Origin: Serpens sp035497915
GTDB lineage: Bacteria; Pseudomonadota; Gammaproteobacteria; Pseudomonadales; Pseudomonadaceae
Direction: 5' to 3'
DNA: 64,000 bases
Assembly: GCF_035497915.1 (NCBI RefSeq)
Contig: NZ_DATJCS010000021.1
Span: forward strand, 4,047-68,046
In this document: positions 18,039 through 27,819 of the stretch, one piece after another
Numbering within the stretch: position 1 is the first letter of the stretch
Layout: every line of letters begins with the position of its first letter
Made by a program: the position numbers and the translations under genes
The notes under the pieces: generated by a model
What the model saw: the letters and a program-made list of their open reading frames with translations, nothing else
Told to the model about the DNA's origin: nothing
Database searches by the model: none

Positions 18039-19197
18039 CGGCCAGCTCCAGGCTCCCCTGTTTGACGAGCTCCAGCAGCAGGGTACGCGCTTCATCATTG
18101 GCCAGCCATTGGCCGAGATTGTCCTGATGCAGGGCGTCGGCCGAGCAGAGCAGCTTGAGCAGATCGCGCAATTCGGCCGGCAGCAACCGGCTCTGGCCGC
18201 TGGCGAACAGCAGCAGGCCGAGATCGATCTCGCTCCAGGCCAGACGCGAGCTGGGGTTGCGCACCAGCACCGCGCCGTCTTCCAGGGCGTTCAGCAGTTC
18301 GTCTTCGTCGATGTCGGGACCCGCCACCAGCTCGGGGTACTTGGGTTCGGTCATGAACTGGCCGAACCAGGTGAGCAGCAGGCGCTCGTCGCCCATATGC
18401 TCGGCCAGCAGTTTCTTCAGGCGCACCAGGGCATCGCTCTGGATCTGGAAGGGGTCGTCCTGCGGCTGCAGATCGGCATCGCTGTAGCGGTCCTCGTCGG
18501 GAATGAACTGGGCGAGGAAGTCGGTGAAGTGGGTGAGCACTTCGCTGGCGCTGGGGGCGCGGAAGCCCACGGAGATGGTCATGCACTCGTCTTCGGCGGT
18601 GCCGAAGTGGGCCAGGCGCGGCGGCAGGTAGAGCATGTCGCCCGGTTCCAGCACCCACTCGTCCGTGCCGGCGAATTCGGCAAGAATCTTCAGGTCGGCG
18701 TGTTCGAGCAGCGGGCTTGCGCTGTCGCACATCTGGCCGATGCGCCAGCGGCGCTTGCCGTAACCTTGCAGCAGGAACACATCGTAGTTGTCGTAGTGCG
18801 GGCCGACGCCACCACCCGGCGCGGCGTAGCTGATCATGATGTCGTCGATGCGCCAGTTGGGCAGGAAGTTGAACTGCTCCAGCAGCTCGGACACTTCCGG
18901 CACGAACTGGTCAACGGCCTGCACCAGCAGGGTCCAGTCGCGCTCGGGCAGATTCTGGTAGGTGTCTTCAGCGAAGGGGCCGCGGCGCAGCTCCCAGGGG
19001 TGTTCGCCGTGCTCCAGTACCAGACGCGATTCGACTTCCTCTTCGAGCGACAGGCCGGCCAGCTCGTCCGGGCTGATCGGGCTCTGGAAATCGGGAATCG
19101 CCTGGCGGATCAGCAGCGGCTTCTTCTGCCAGTACTCGCGCAGGAATTGCTGCACGCTGATACCGCCCAGAAGTTGAAGTGGAATATTAGAAGTCAT
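18028..19197 (-). CDS. roxA: Ribosomal protein uL16 3-hydroxylase (JmjC dioxygenase)
   Basis: Fe(II)/2-oxoglutarate oxygenase of the RoxA/YcfD family, which hydroxylates an arginine of ribosomal protein L16. 389 residues from MTSNIPLQLLGG; an AAGGTG lies 8 nt before this ATG. The JmjC iron site is seen as GPHYDNYDVFLLQGYGKRRW (His-x-Asp) near residue 125 and the distal His in YLPPRLAHFGTAEDE near 197, with the C-terminal winged-helix-like region following. It precedes and overlaps the GNAT gene. The symbol follows E. coli usage (also ycfD). Confidence 0.9.
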   Translation of the reverse strand: MTSNIPLQLLGGISVQQFLREYWQKKPLLIRQAIPDFQSPISPDELAGLSLEEEVESRLVLEHGEHPWELRRGPFAEDTYQNLPERDWTLLVQAVDQFVPEVSELLEQFNFLPNWRIDDIMISYAAPGGGVGPHYDNYDVFLLQGYGKRRWRIGQMCDSASPLLEHADLKILAEFAGTDEWVLEPGDMLYLPPRLAHFGTAEDECMTISVGFRAPSASEVLTHFTDFLAQFIPDEDRYSDADLQPQDDPFQIQSDALVRLKKLLAEHMGDERLLLTWFGQFMTEPKYPELVAGPDIDEDELLNALEDGAVLVRNPSSRLAWSEIDLGLLLFASGQSRLLPAELRDLLKLLCSADALHQDNLGQWLANDEARTLLLELVKQGSLELADEE

Positions 19198-19243
19198 CGC
19201 TAACACCTTGCTCTTTCGAGCGGAGCGGAGTCGAAAATGAAAA

Positions 19244-19264
19244 ACGCCCGGCGCGGCCGGGCGT
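19244..19264 (-). terminator. Rho-independent terminator of purB
   Basis: ACGCCCGGC/GCCGGGCGT stem with a 3-nt loop; on the minus strand it is followed by TTTTTCATTTT. It lies 19 bp beyond the purB stop and upstream of roxA. Confidence 0.85.
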
Positions 19265-19282
19265 CCTTGGGCGGTACGCGGG

Positions 19283-20653
19283 TCAGATGCGCTTGGCCTG
19301 CGCCACCGCATTGCCGATGTAGTTTGCCGGGGTCAGCTTGCGCAGCTCGGCCTTGGCTTCGGCGGGAATATCCAGGGTGTCGATGAAGGTCTGCAGGGCG
19401 TCCGGGCTGATGCCCTTGCCACGGGTGAGCTCCTTGAGCTTCTCGTAGGCGTTTTCCACCGCGTAGCGGCGCATCACGGTCTGCACCGGCTCGGCGAGGA
19501 CTTCCCAGCAGTGATCCAGGTCTTCGGCGATGCGTGCAGCGTTCAGCTCCAGCTTGCCGATGCCCTTGAGGGAGGCTTCATAGGCAATGATGCTGTGGGC
19601 GAAACCGACACCGAGGTTGCGCAGCACGGTGGAGTCGGTCAGGTCGCGCTGCCAGCGGGAGATCGGCAGCTTGCTGGCCAGGTGCTGGAAGATCGCGTTG
19701 GCGATGCCCAGGTTGCCTTCGGAGTTCTCGAAGTCGATCGGGTTGACCTTGTGCGGCATGGTGGACGAGCCGATTTCGCCGGCCACCGTCTTCTGCTTGA
19801 AGTAGCCCAGCGAGATGTAGCCCCACACGTCACGATCGAAGTCGATGAGGATGGTGTTGAAGCGGGCGATGGCGTCGAACAGCTCGGCGATGTAATCGTG
19901 CGGCTCGATCTGCGTGGTGTAGGGGTTCCAGCTCAGGCCCAGGTCCTGCTCGATGAATTCGCGCGCGTTGGCTTCCCAGTCGATCTGCGGATAGGCGGAC
20001 AGGTGGGCGTTGTAGTTGCCCACGGCGCCGTTGATCTTGCCGAGCAGTGGCACGGCGGCCGCCTGGGCGATCTGGCGCTCCAGACGGTACACCACGTTGG
20101 CCATTTCCTTGCCCAGGGTGGTCGGCGAAGCCGGCTGACCATGGGTGCGCGACAGCATCGGCACGTCGGCGAACTTCACTGCCAGGTCGCGGATGGCGCC
20201 GGCGATCTGGCGCATCAGCGGCAGCAGTACCGTATCGCGGCCTTCGCGCAGCATCAGGGCGTGGGACAGGTTGTTGATGTCCTCGCTGGTGCAGGCGAAG
20301 TGGATGAATTCGTTGACGGCCGCCAGCTCCGGCAGCTGCTTGGCCTGCTCCTTGAGCAGGTATTCCACGGCCTTCACGTCGTGGTTGGTGGTGCGCTCGA
20401 ATTCCTTGACGCGCTCGGCGTGCTCCAGCTGGAAGTTCTCGGCCAGGCTGTTGAGCAGCGCATTGGCTTCGGCGGAGAACGGCGCCACTTCCGGAATGCC
20501 GGAATGCTGGGCCAGGCGCTGCAGCCAGCGCACTTCCACCAGGACGCGGTTCTTGATCAGGCCGAACTCGCTGAAGATCGGGCGCAGAGCGTTGGTCTTG
20601 CTGGCGTAACGGCCATCGACGGGGGAAACCGCGGTGAGCGAGGAGAGCTGCAT
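19283..20653 (-). CDS. purB: Adenylosuccinate lyase
   Basis: Purine biosynthesis enzyme acting twice: on SAICAR and on adenylosuccinate, releasing fumarate each time. The ATG giving MQLSSLTAVSPVDGRYASK makes 456 residues, the usual size; the longer upstream frame is a shadow. The fumarase/aspartase-family signature is seen as GSSTMPHKVNPIDFENSEGN around residue 295, and TRTHGQPASPTTLGKEM near 168 carries the catalytic His. It follows hflD, matching the nudJ-mnmA-hflD-purB group known from E. coli. Confidence 0.97.
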   Translation of the reverse strand: MQLSSLTAVSPVDGRYASKTNALRPIFSEFGLIKNRVLVEVRWLQRLAQHSGIPEVAPFSAEANALLNSLAENFQLEHAERVKEFERTTNHDVKAVEYLLKEQAKQLPELAAVNEFIHFACTSEDINNLSHALMLREGRDTVLLPLMRQIAGAIRDLAVKFADVPMLSRTHGQPASPTTLGKEMANVVYRLERQIAQAAAVPLLGKINGAVGNYNAHLSAYPQIDWEANAREFIEQDLGLSWNPYTTQIEPHDYIAELFDAIARFNTILIDFDRDVWGYISLGYFKQKTVAGEIGSSTMPHKVNPIDFENSEGNLGIANAIFQHLASKLPISRWQRDLTDSTVLRNLGVGFAHSIIAYEASLKGIGKLELNAARIAEDLDHCWEVLAEPVQTVMRRYAVENAYEKLKELTRGKGISPDALQTFIDTLDIPAEAKAELRKLTPANYIGNAVAQAKRI

Positions 20654-20738
20654 GGGGTTATCTCGGCAAACGGGCAGAAAAAACAGGGCGCATAGCATAC
20701 CCGAAAGATCGGTGGCCAGGGCGCCCGTGATGTCGGGG

Positions 20739-21362
20739 TCAAGCGCTGCGTAGCAGCGGGTAAAGCTCCTTGAGCAGCTTGCGGCGGCCGAACACCAGCT
20801 GCCAGCGGCTGCCGCCCAGCTGGCGCCAGAGGCGCGCGGCGCGCACGCCGGCGAACAGCAGGGTGCGGATCTTGGCGGCATTGGCGCTCTGTTGCAGGTA
20901 GCGCATGTCGCCCTGCACCTGGATGCGCTGGCGGAAGGTGGAGAGGGTGTCCTGGTACAGCGCGCCGAAGGAGGCGATGACGTTTTCGTGGGTCGGGCCG
21001 AAATGCTCGACCTGCTGCTCGATCTGGCCGAGGCGCTTGCCGATCAGGTCCATCAGGTCGTCGCGCTTGTCCAGCTGGCGCTCGAGGGTCAGCAGCGTCA
21101 GCGCGTAGCGCAGCGAGTCGCGTGGCAGGCTGGCCGGGGTGCGCTCCAGGGTGCTGGCCAGTGCGCGATAACCGTCGCGCAGGTTGAGGTCGTCGCCGCC
21201 GAATACCTCCAGGGTGCTCTGCGGGTTGCGCGCCAGCAGGCTGCCGATCAGGCAGCCCACGGCCGCCTCGTTGCATTGCCCGGTGCGCGCCAGGCGATCC
21301 ACCTGGATGGCGGCGGTGAATACGGCGCCCAGGGCGATCAGCTGTTCCTGGGTGCGATTCAT
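20739..21362 (-). CDS. hflD: High-frequency lysogenization protein HflD homologue
   Basis: 207-residue helical protein of the HflD family, membrane-associated and known in E. coli for binding lambda CII; its native role is unclear. Start MNRTQEQLIALGAVFTAAIQ overlaps the mnmA stop by 4 bp. Conserved stretches include GSLLARNPQSTLEVFGG near residue 40 and the basic C-terminal end GRRKLLKELYPLL. The mnmA-hflD-purB order supports the call. An 85-bp gap to purB has no clear terminator. Confidence 0.92.
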   Translation of the reverse strand: MNRTQEQLIALGAVFTAAIQVDRLARTGQCNEAAVGCLIGSLLARNPQSTLEVFGGDDLNLRDGYRALASTLERTPASLPRDSLRYALTLLTLERQLDKRDDLMDLIGKRLGQIEQQVEHFGPTHENVIASFGALYQDTLSTFRQRIQVQGDMRYLQQSANAAKIRTLLFAGVRAARLWRQLGGSRWQLVFGRRKLLKELYPLLRSA

Positions 21363-22468
21363 GCGTCAGCTCCGCTGCGGGAAAACCAGGGTTCGGCCTG
21401 TTCGATGACGCCGCCGCCCAGGCAGACCTCGCCGTCATAGAACACCACCGACTGGCCGGGGGTGACGGCGCGCTGCGGCTCGTCGAACACCGCGCGGTAG
21501 CCGCCGTCGATGCGTTCCAGCGTGCAGGCCTGGTCCTGCTGGCGATAACGCACCTTGGCGGTCAGGCGGCGCGGTTCGGCGAGCTCGATGGGGTTGACCC
21601 AGTAGATCTCCGAGGCGCGCAGCGCGCGCGAAAACAGCCAGGGGTGCTCGCCCTGGCCGACAATCAGTACGTTGCGCTCCAGATCCTTTTCCAGCACGTA
21701 CCAGGGCTCTTCGCTGGCGTTCTTCAGGCCGCCGATGCCGAGGCCCTGGCGCTGGCCGATGGTGTGGTACATCAGGCCGTGGTGGCGGCCGATCACCTTG
21801 CCGTCGGTGGTTTCGATGTCGCCGGGCTGGGCCGGCAGGTACTGCTTGAGGAAATCGCTGAAGCGGCGTTCGCCGATGAAGCAGATACCGGTGGAGTCCT
21901 TCTTCTTGGCGGTGGCCAGGCCGTGCTGTTCGGCGATGGCGCGCACCTGGGGCTTTTCCAGTTCGCCCACCGGGAACAGGCTGCGGGCGATCTGTTCGCC
22001 GCCCACGGCATGCAGGAAGTAGCTCTGGTCCTTGTTCGGGTCCAGGCCCTTGAGCAGCTCGCTGCGGCCGTCGATATCGCGGCGGCGCACATAGTGACCG
22101 GTGGCGATCAGGTCGGCGCCGAGCATCAGCGCGTAGTCAAGGAATGCCTTGAACTTGATTTCCCGGTTGCACAGGATGTCCGGGTTCGGCGTGCGCCCGG
22201 CCTTGTACTCGGCCAGGAAGTGCTCGAACACGTTGTCCCAGTACTCGGCGGCGAAGTTGGCCGTGTGCAGGTGGATGCCCAGCCTGTCGCAGACGGCCTG
22301 CGCGTCCGCGAGGTCTTCCCTGGCGGTGCAGTATTCGGTGCCGTCGTCCTCTTCCCAGTTCTTCATGAACAGGCCTTCGACCTGGTAGCCCTGTTGCTGC
22401 AGGAGCAGGGCGGAGACGGAGGAGTCCACGCCTCCGGACATGCCGACGATGATGCGTTTGCCGTTCAC
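21359..22468 (-). CDS. mnmA: tRNA-specific 2-thiouridylase MnmA
   Basis: Transfers sulfur to wobble U34 of Lys, Glu and Gln tRNAs (s2U), receiving it from the TusE relay encoded at 42.9-44.3 kb. The PP-loop GMSGGVDSSVSALLL lies near the N-terminus; catalytic cysteines are in NPDILCNREIKFK (near residue 100) and STGICFIGERRF (near 197). The frame is open upstream, but the likely start is GTG at 22468 (GTG-AAC-GGC-AAA), with AAAGG about 8 nt ahead, giving 369 residues; no suitable ATG precedes the PP-loop. Confidence 0.94.
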   Translation of the reverse strand: MNGKRIIVGMSGGVDSSVSALLLQQQGYQVEGLFMKNWEEDDGTEYCTAREDLADAQAVCDRLGIHLHTANFAAEYWDNVFEHFLAEYKAGRTPNPDILCNREIKFKAFLDYALMLGADLIATGHYVRRRDIDGRSELLKGLDPNKDQSYFLHAVGGEQIARSLFPVGELEKPQVRAIAEQHGLATAKKKDSTGICFIGERRFSDFLKQYLPAQPGDIETTDGKVIGRHHGLMYHTIGQRQGLGIGGLKNASEEPWYVLEKDLERNVLIVGQGEHPWLFSRALRASEIYWVNPIELAEPRRLTAKVRYRQQDQACTLERIDGGYRAVFDEPQRAVTPGQSVVFYDGEVCLGGGVIEQAEPWFSRSGADA

Positions 22469-22479
22469 GGAGAAACCTT

Positions 22480-22917
22480 TCAGAAAATCAGCGAGAGAGG
22501 GTAGCGGTGGCCAGCCAGGTAGTGCTCGACCGCCTTGGCTACCAGTGGACTGCGCAGGCGCTCGGCCTCGGCCTGCATCTCGGCGGGCGTCAGCCACAGG
22601 GCGCGCTCGATGCCGGTGTCCAGTAGTCGCTGGGGGTCGTGGCTCAGCGGGCGGCCGAAGAACGTGGTGCGGTAGTAGGTGACCCCGTTGCTGGGCGCGG
22701 TGTACAGGCCGACGCCGACGAGGCCCTGGATCTCCACCGTCCAGCCAGTCTCTTCTAGGGTTTCGCGCAGGGCGGCCTCGATGAGGCTTTCGCCAGGCTC
22801 CAGATGCCCGGCCGGCTGGTTGAGGACCAGCCGGCCACGCTGTTGTTCTTCGACCAGCAGGAAACGGCCGTTGTCTTCGATGACGGTGGCGACTGTGACG
22901 TGGGCGTGCCAGTTCAT
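22480..22917 (-). CDS. nudJ: Nudix hydrolase, NudJ-type
   Basis: 145-residue Nudix pyrophosphatase. The box GHLEPGESLIEAALRETLEE (about residues 38-57), continuing TGW, matches GX5EX7REUXEEXGU. In E. coli the gene next to mnmA is nudJ (a thiamine/nucleotide phosphatase), and the same order here supports that subfamily; exact substrate is unproven. ATG at 22917 is preferred over an in-frame GTG two codons earlier because homologues start with a short MNW-type N-terminus. Confidence 0.85.
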   Translation of the reverse strand: MNWHAHVTVATVIEDNGRFLLVEEQQRGRLVLNQPAGHLEPGESLIEAALRETLEETGWTVEIQGLVGVGLYTAPSNGVTYYRTTFFGRPLSHDPQRLLDTGIERALWLTPAEMQAEAERLRSPLVAKAVEHYLAGHRYPLSLIF

Positions 22918-22995
22918 CCGCACATTCCGAGGTTCTTCAGGGGAGCGGCATTATACGCGCTTGTCGTCGCAGGGCGAGTGAGAGGCCGGAAATGC

Positions 22996-23022
22996 AAAAC
23001 CCCGGCGCGAGGCCGGGGTTTT
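22996..23022. terminator. Terminator downstream of idh
   Basis: AAAACCCCGGC/GCCGGGGTTTT, an 11-bp perfect stem with a 5-nt loop 36 bp past the idh stop. The A/T ends make it potentially bidirectional, but both neighbours run leftward, so it serves idh. Confidence 0.88.
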
Positions 23023-23057
23023 GGAGCCGGTGACAGGTCACCGGCGAGGCAGCGGAC

Positions 23058-25283
<2,226 letters not shown>

Positions 25284-25626
25284 GTTTCGAATCGAGCCCT
25301 TGTGGGTGCTGTGGTTGCGAAAGCCGGTGATGCGCGCCCACAGGTCCTCTGCGGCGATCCAAGGCGCATCCAGGCTGAACTGGCGGATGTCTGCGAATGG
25401 TCAGGAAGGGGTGTTTTCCAGGCCATGAAGCGGGTTACTTCAGTCAGACAGGGATTTCCCTATGCTCCCGCGGCGGCGAACTATATCACAAGGCCCCCAT
25501 CCCCCTGTAAGCGGAGCAGCGCGGGGACGACGCGGAAAAGCTTGCGACAAGGGTATAGTTTCCACTCGGGAGTCAATTGGCTAAGCTCTGGCGCGGAAAC
25601 ACTCATCCAACGCAACGGAGTCCAGC
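25284..25626. promoter_or_regulatory. Divergent idh/icd control region
   Basis: 343 bp with no convincing gene. TATAGT at 25554-25559 is a candidate -10 for icd, without a good -35. In the other direction a TATAGT-like element around 25480-25486 could serve idh. CGGAG about 7 nt ahead of the icd ATG is its ribosome site. No strong palindrome stood out. Confidence 0.4.
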
Positions 25627-26883
25627 ATGGGTTACCAAAAGATCCAGGTCCCCGCGAACGGTGACAAAATCACCGTCAACGCCGACATGACCCTCAATGT
25701 GCCGAACAACCCCATCATTCCCTTTATCGAGGGTGACGGCATTGGTGTCGACATCAGCCCGGTAATGATCAAGGTCGTCGATGCTGCCGTGCAAAAGGCC
25801 TACGGCGGCGAGCGCAAGATCGCCTGGATGGAAGTCTATGCCGGCGAGAAGGCCACCCAGGTCTACGACCAGGACACCTGGCTGCCCAAGGAAACCCTGG
25901 AAGCCGTGCGCGACTACGTTGTGTCCATCAAGGGCCCGCTGACCACCCCGGTCGGTGGCGGCATTCGTTCGCTGAACGTGGCGCTGCGCCAGGAGCTGGA
26001 TCTGTATGTCTGCCAGCGCCCGGTGCGCTGGTTCGAAGGCGTGCCCAGTCCGGTGAAGAAGCCTGGCGATGTGGACATGGTGATCTTCCGTGAGAACTCC
26101 GAAGACATCTACGCCGGCGTCGAGTGGAAAGCCGGCAGCCCCGAAGCCGAGAAGGTCATCAAGTTCCTCACCGAGGAAATGGGCGTCAAGAAGATCCGCT
26201 TCACCGAAAACTGCGGCATCGGCATCAAGCCGGTTTCTCTGGAGGGCACCAAGCGCCTGGTGCGCAAGGCCCTGCAGTACGTCGTGGACAACGATCGCAG
26301 CTCCCTGACTATCGTCCATAAGGGCAACATCATGAAGTTCACCGAAGGTGCCTTCAAGGAATGGGGCTACGAGGTGGCGCGTGATGAGTTTGGCGCCGAG
26401 CTGCTGGATGGCGGCCCGTGGATGCAGTTCAAGAACCCCAACACTGGCAAGACCATCGTGGTGAAGGACGCCATCGCCGACGCCATGCTGCAGCAGATCC
26501 TGCTGCGTCCGGCCGAATATGACGTCATCGCCACCCTGAACCTGAACGGCGACTACCTGTCCGACGCCCTGGCGGCCGAAGTGGGCGGCATCGGCATCGC
26601 GCCGGGTGCCAACCTGTCCGACACCGTGGCCATGTTCGAGGCCACCCACGGCACCGCGCCGAAGTACGCCGGCCAGGACAAGGTCAACCCGGGCTCCATC
26701 ATCCTCTCCGCCGAGATGATGCTGCGCCACATGGGCTGGACCGAAGCCGCCGATCTGATCATCAAGGGCACCAACGGTGCCATCGGCGCCAAAACGGTCA
26801 CCTATGACTTCGAGCGTCTGATGGACGGCGCGACCCTGCTGTCCTGCTCCGCCTTCGGCGATGCCATGATCAAGCACATGTAA
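25627..26883 (+). CDS. icd: Isocitrate dehydrogenase, NADP-dependent, dimeric type
   Basis: TCA-cycle enzyme, 418 residues, E. coli Icd-like. The substrate/phosphorylation loop GGIRSLNVALRQELDLY places the regulatory Ser at residue 115, the site AceK phosphorylates in E. coli to divert flux into the glyoxylate shunt. The nucleotide segment EATHGTAPKYAG is near residue 338. Start MGYQKIQVPANGDKI follows a CGGAG. With idh and aceA in the same 12 kb, the whole isocitrate branch point is local. Confidence 0.97.
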   Translation: MGYQKIQVPANGDKITVNADMTLNVPNNPIIPFIEGDGIGVDISPVMIKVVDAAVQKAYGGERKIAWMEVYAGEKATQVYDQDTWLPKETLEAVRDYVVSIKGPLTTPVGGGIRSLNVALRQELDLYVCQRPVRWFEGVPSPVKKPGDVDMVIFRENSEDIYAGVEWKAGSPEAEKVIKFLTEEMGVKKIRFTENCGIGIKPVSLEGTKRLVRKALQYVVDNDRSSLTIVHKGNIMKFTEGAFKEWGYEVARDEFGAELLDGGPWMQFKNPNTGKTIVVKDAIADAMLQQILLRPAEYDVIATLNLNGDYLSDALAAEVGGIGIAPGANLSDTVAMFEATHGTAPKYAGQDKVNPGSIILSAEMMLRHMGWTEAADLIIKGTNGAIGAKTVTYDFERLMDGATLLSCSAFGDAMIKHM

Positions 26884-26905
26884 GACGTGCTCTGACAGGC
26901 AAAAG

Positions 26906-26934
26906 AAAGCCGACCCGCAAGGGTCGGCTTTTTT
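26906..26934 (+). terminator. Rho-independent terminator of icd
   Basis: AAAGCCGACCC/GGGTCGGCTTT, an 11-bp stem with GCAA loop and trailing T-run, 23 bp past the icd stop. Confidence 0.93.
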
Positions 26935-26960
26935 ATTGGGGTGGAACCCTCGTCGTGGCG

Positions 26961-27218
26961 TCAGGCGCCTTGTGTCTGCGGTGTCTTGGTGGCGGGGGAC
27001 GCAACCTCAACTGAGGTGATCGAGCGTATGTTCACCGCATGCAGGCCCTTGGGGCCCTGGAGGATTTCGAAGTGGACCGGCTGGCCGGCCTTGAGTGTTT
27101 TGTATCCGTCCATCTGGATTGCTGAGTAGTGGGCGAACAGATCCTCATCTCGGCCGTCAGCAACGATGAACCCGTAGCCCTTGGCGTTGTTGAACCACTT
27201 GACCTTACCGCTGAGCAT
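26961..27218 (-). CDS. cspD: Cold-shock domain protein CspD
   Basis: Single-stranded nucleic-acid-binding CSD protein, 85 residues; CspD inhibits replication in stationary phase in E. coli. The RNP1 motif KGYGFIV and RNP2-like DLFAHYSAI are visible in the first 35 residues; the C-terminal ~18 residues (SVEVASPATKTPQTQGA) are a CspD-type tail. It is divergent from clpS-clpA, the conserved cspD-clpS-clpA arrangement. It converges on icd, whose terminator lies between. Confidence 0.93.
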   Translation of the reverse strand: MLSGKVKWFNNAKGYGFIVADGRDEDLFAHYSAIQMDGYKTLKAGQPVHFEILQGPKGLHAVNIRSITSVEVASPATKTPQTQGA

Positions 27219-27333
27219 GCTGATTTTCCCTCTGCAAAGGACTCCATCACTGGAGTATCATCGACTTCAATTCCATGTGAAGGCGAAACGGCCGTGGCAT
27301 GGAACCACCGGTTACCCGAAGGGGTACTCTTTG

Positions 27334-27361
27334 TTTGTATCACTGATTTTCCGAGAGTCAA
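27334..27361 (-). promoter_or_regulatory. Candidate sigma-70 promoter for cspD
   Basis: Leftward TTGACT (27361-27356), 16 nt, TACAAA (27339-27334). It would give a ~108-nt leader, long leaders being common for cold-shock-family genes. The rest of the 213-bp cspD/clpS gap shows no clear clpS promoter. Confidence 0.45.
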
Positions 27362-27431
27362 GGAAGTGAGCGGGCGGCTGAGACGCCGGTCAAACCCATC
27401 ACCTGTCAGCGTTTTGATCCCCTTTCCAAGC

Positions 27432-27794
27432 ATGCAAGCAGATCAGCAGATTCGACTAACATTCAATCAGGACCGTCCCGATTGGCATGAAGATGACGAC
27501 TCCGGTCTGCTCGTCGGAGAGGCCCGGCCGACGCTGCAGACGCCGCCCCTGTACAAGGTCGTCATGTACAACGACGACTACACCCCGATGGATTTCGTGG
27601 TGGAGGTGCTGGAGCGCTTCTTCGGGCTGAATCGGGAACAGGCAACAAGAATCATGCTGACCGTGCATACCGAGGGCCGAGCTGTTTGCGGATTGTTCAC
27701 TCGCGATATTGCCGAGACGAAGGCCGAGCAAGTCAACGAGTACGCCCGTACATGCCAGCATCCGCTACTCTGTGAGATCGAGAAGGACGGCTGA
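27432..27794 (+). CDS. clpS: ATP-dependent Clp protease adaptor ClpS
   Basis: Adaptor delivering N-degron substrates to ClpAP, 120 residues from MQADQQIRLTFNQDRPDW. The core YKVVMYNDDYTPMDFVVEVL includes the acidic NDD hydrophobic-pocket element that reads the N-terminal residue, and HTEGRAVCGLFTRDIAETKA is the ClpA-facing part. The frame is open far upstream but homologues begin here; no strong Shine-Dalgarno is seen. Functionally linked to bpt and aat 3 kb away, which attach the N-terminal Leu/Phe that ClpS recognises. Confidence 0.93.
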   Translation: MQADQQIRLTFNQDRPDWHEDDDSGLLVGEARPTLQTPPLYKVVMYNDDYTPMDFVVEVLERFFGLNREQATRIMLTVHTEGRAVCGLFTRDIAETKAEQVNEYARTCQHPLLCEIEKDG

Positions 27795-27819
27795 ATCCGG
27801 CCGCGTGGGGAGGTAAGCC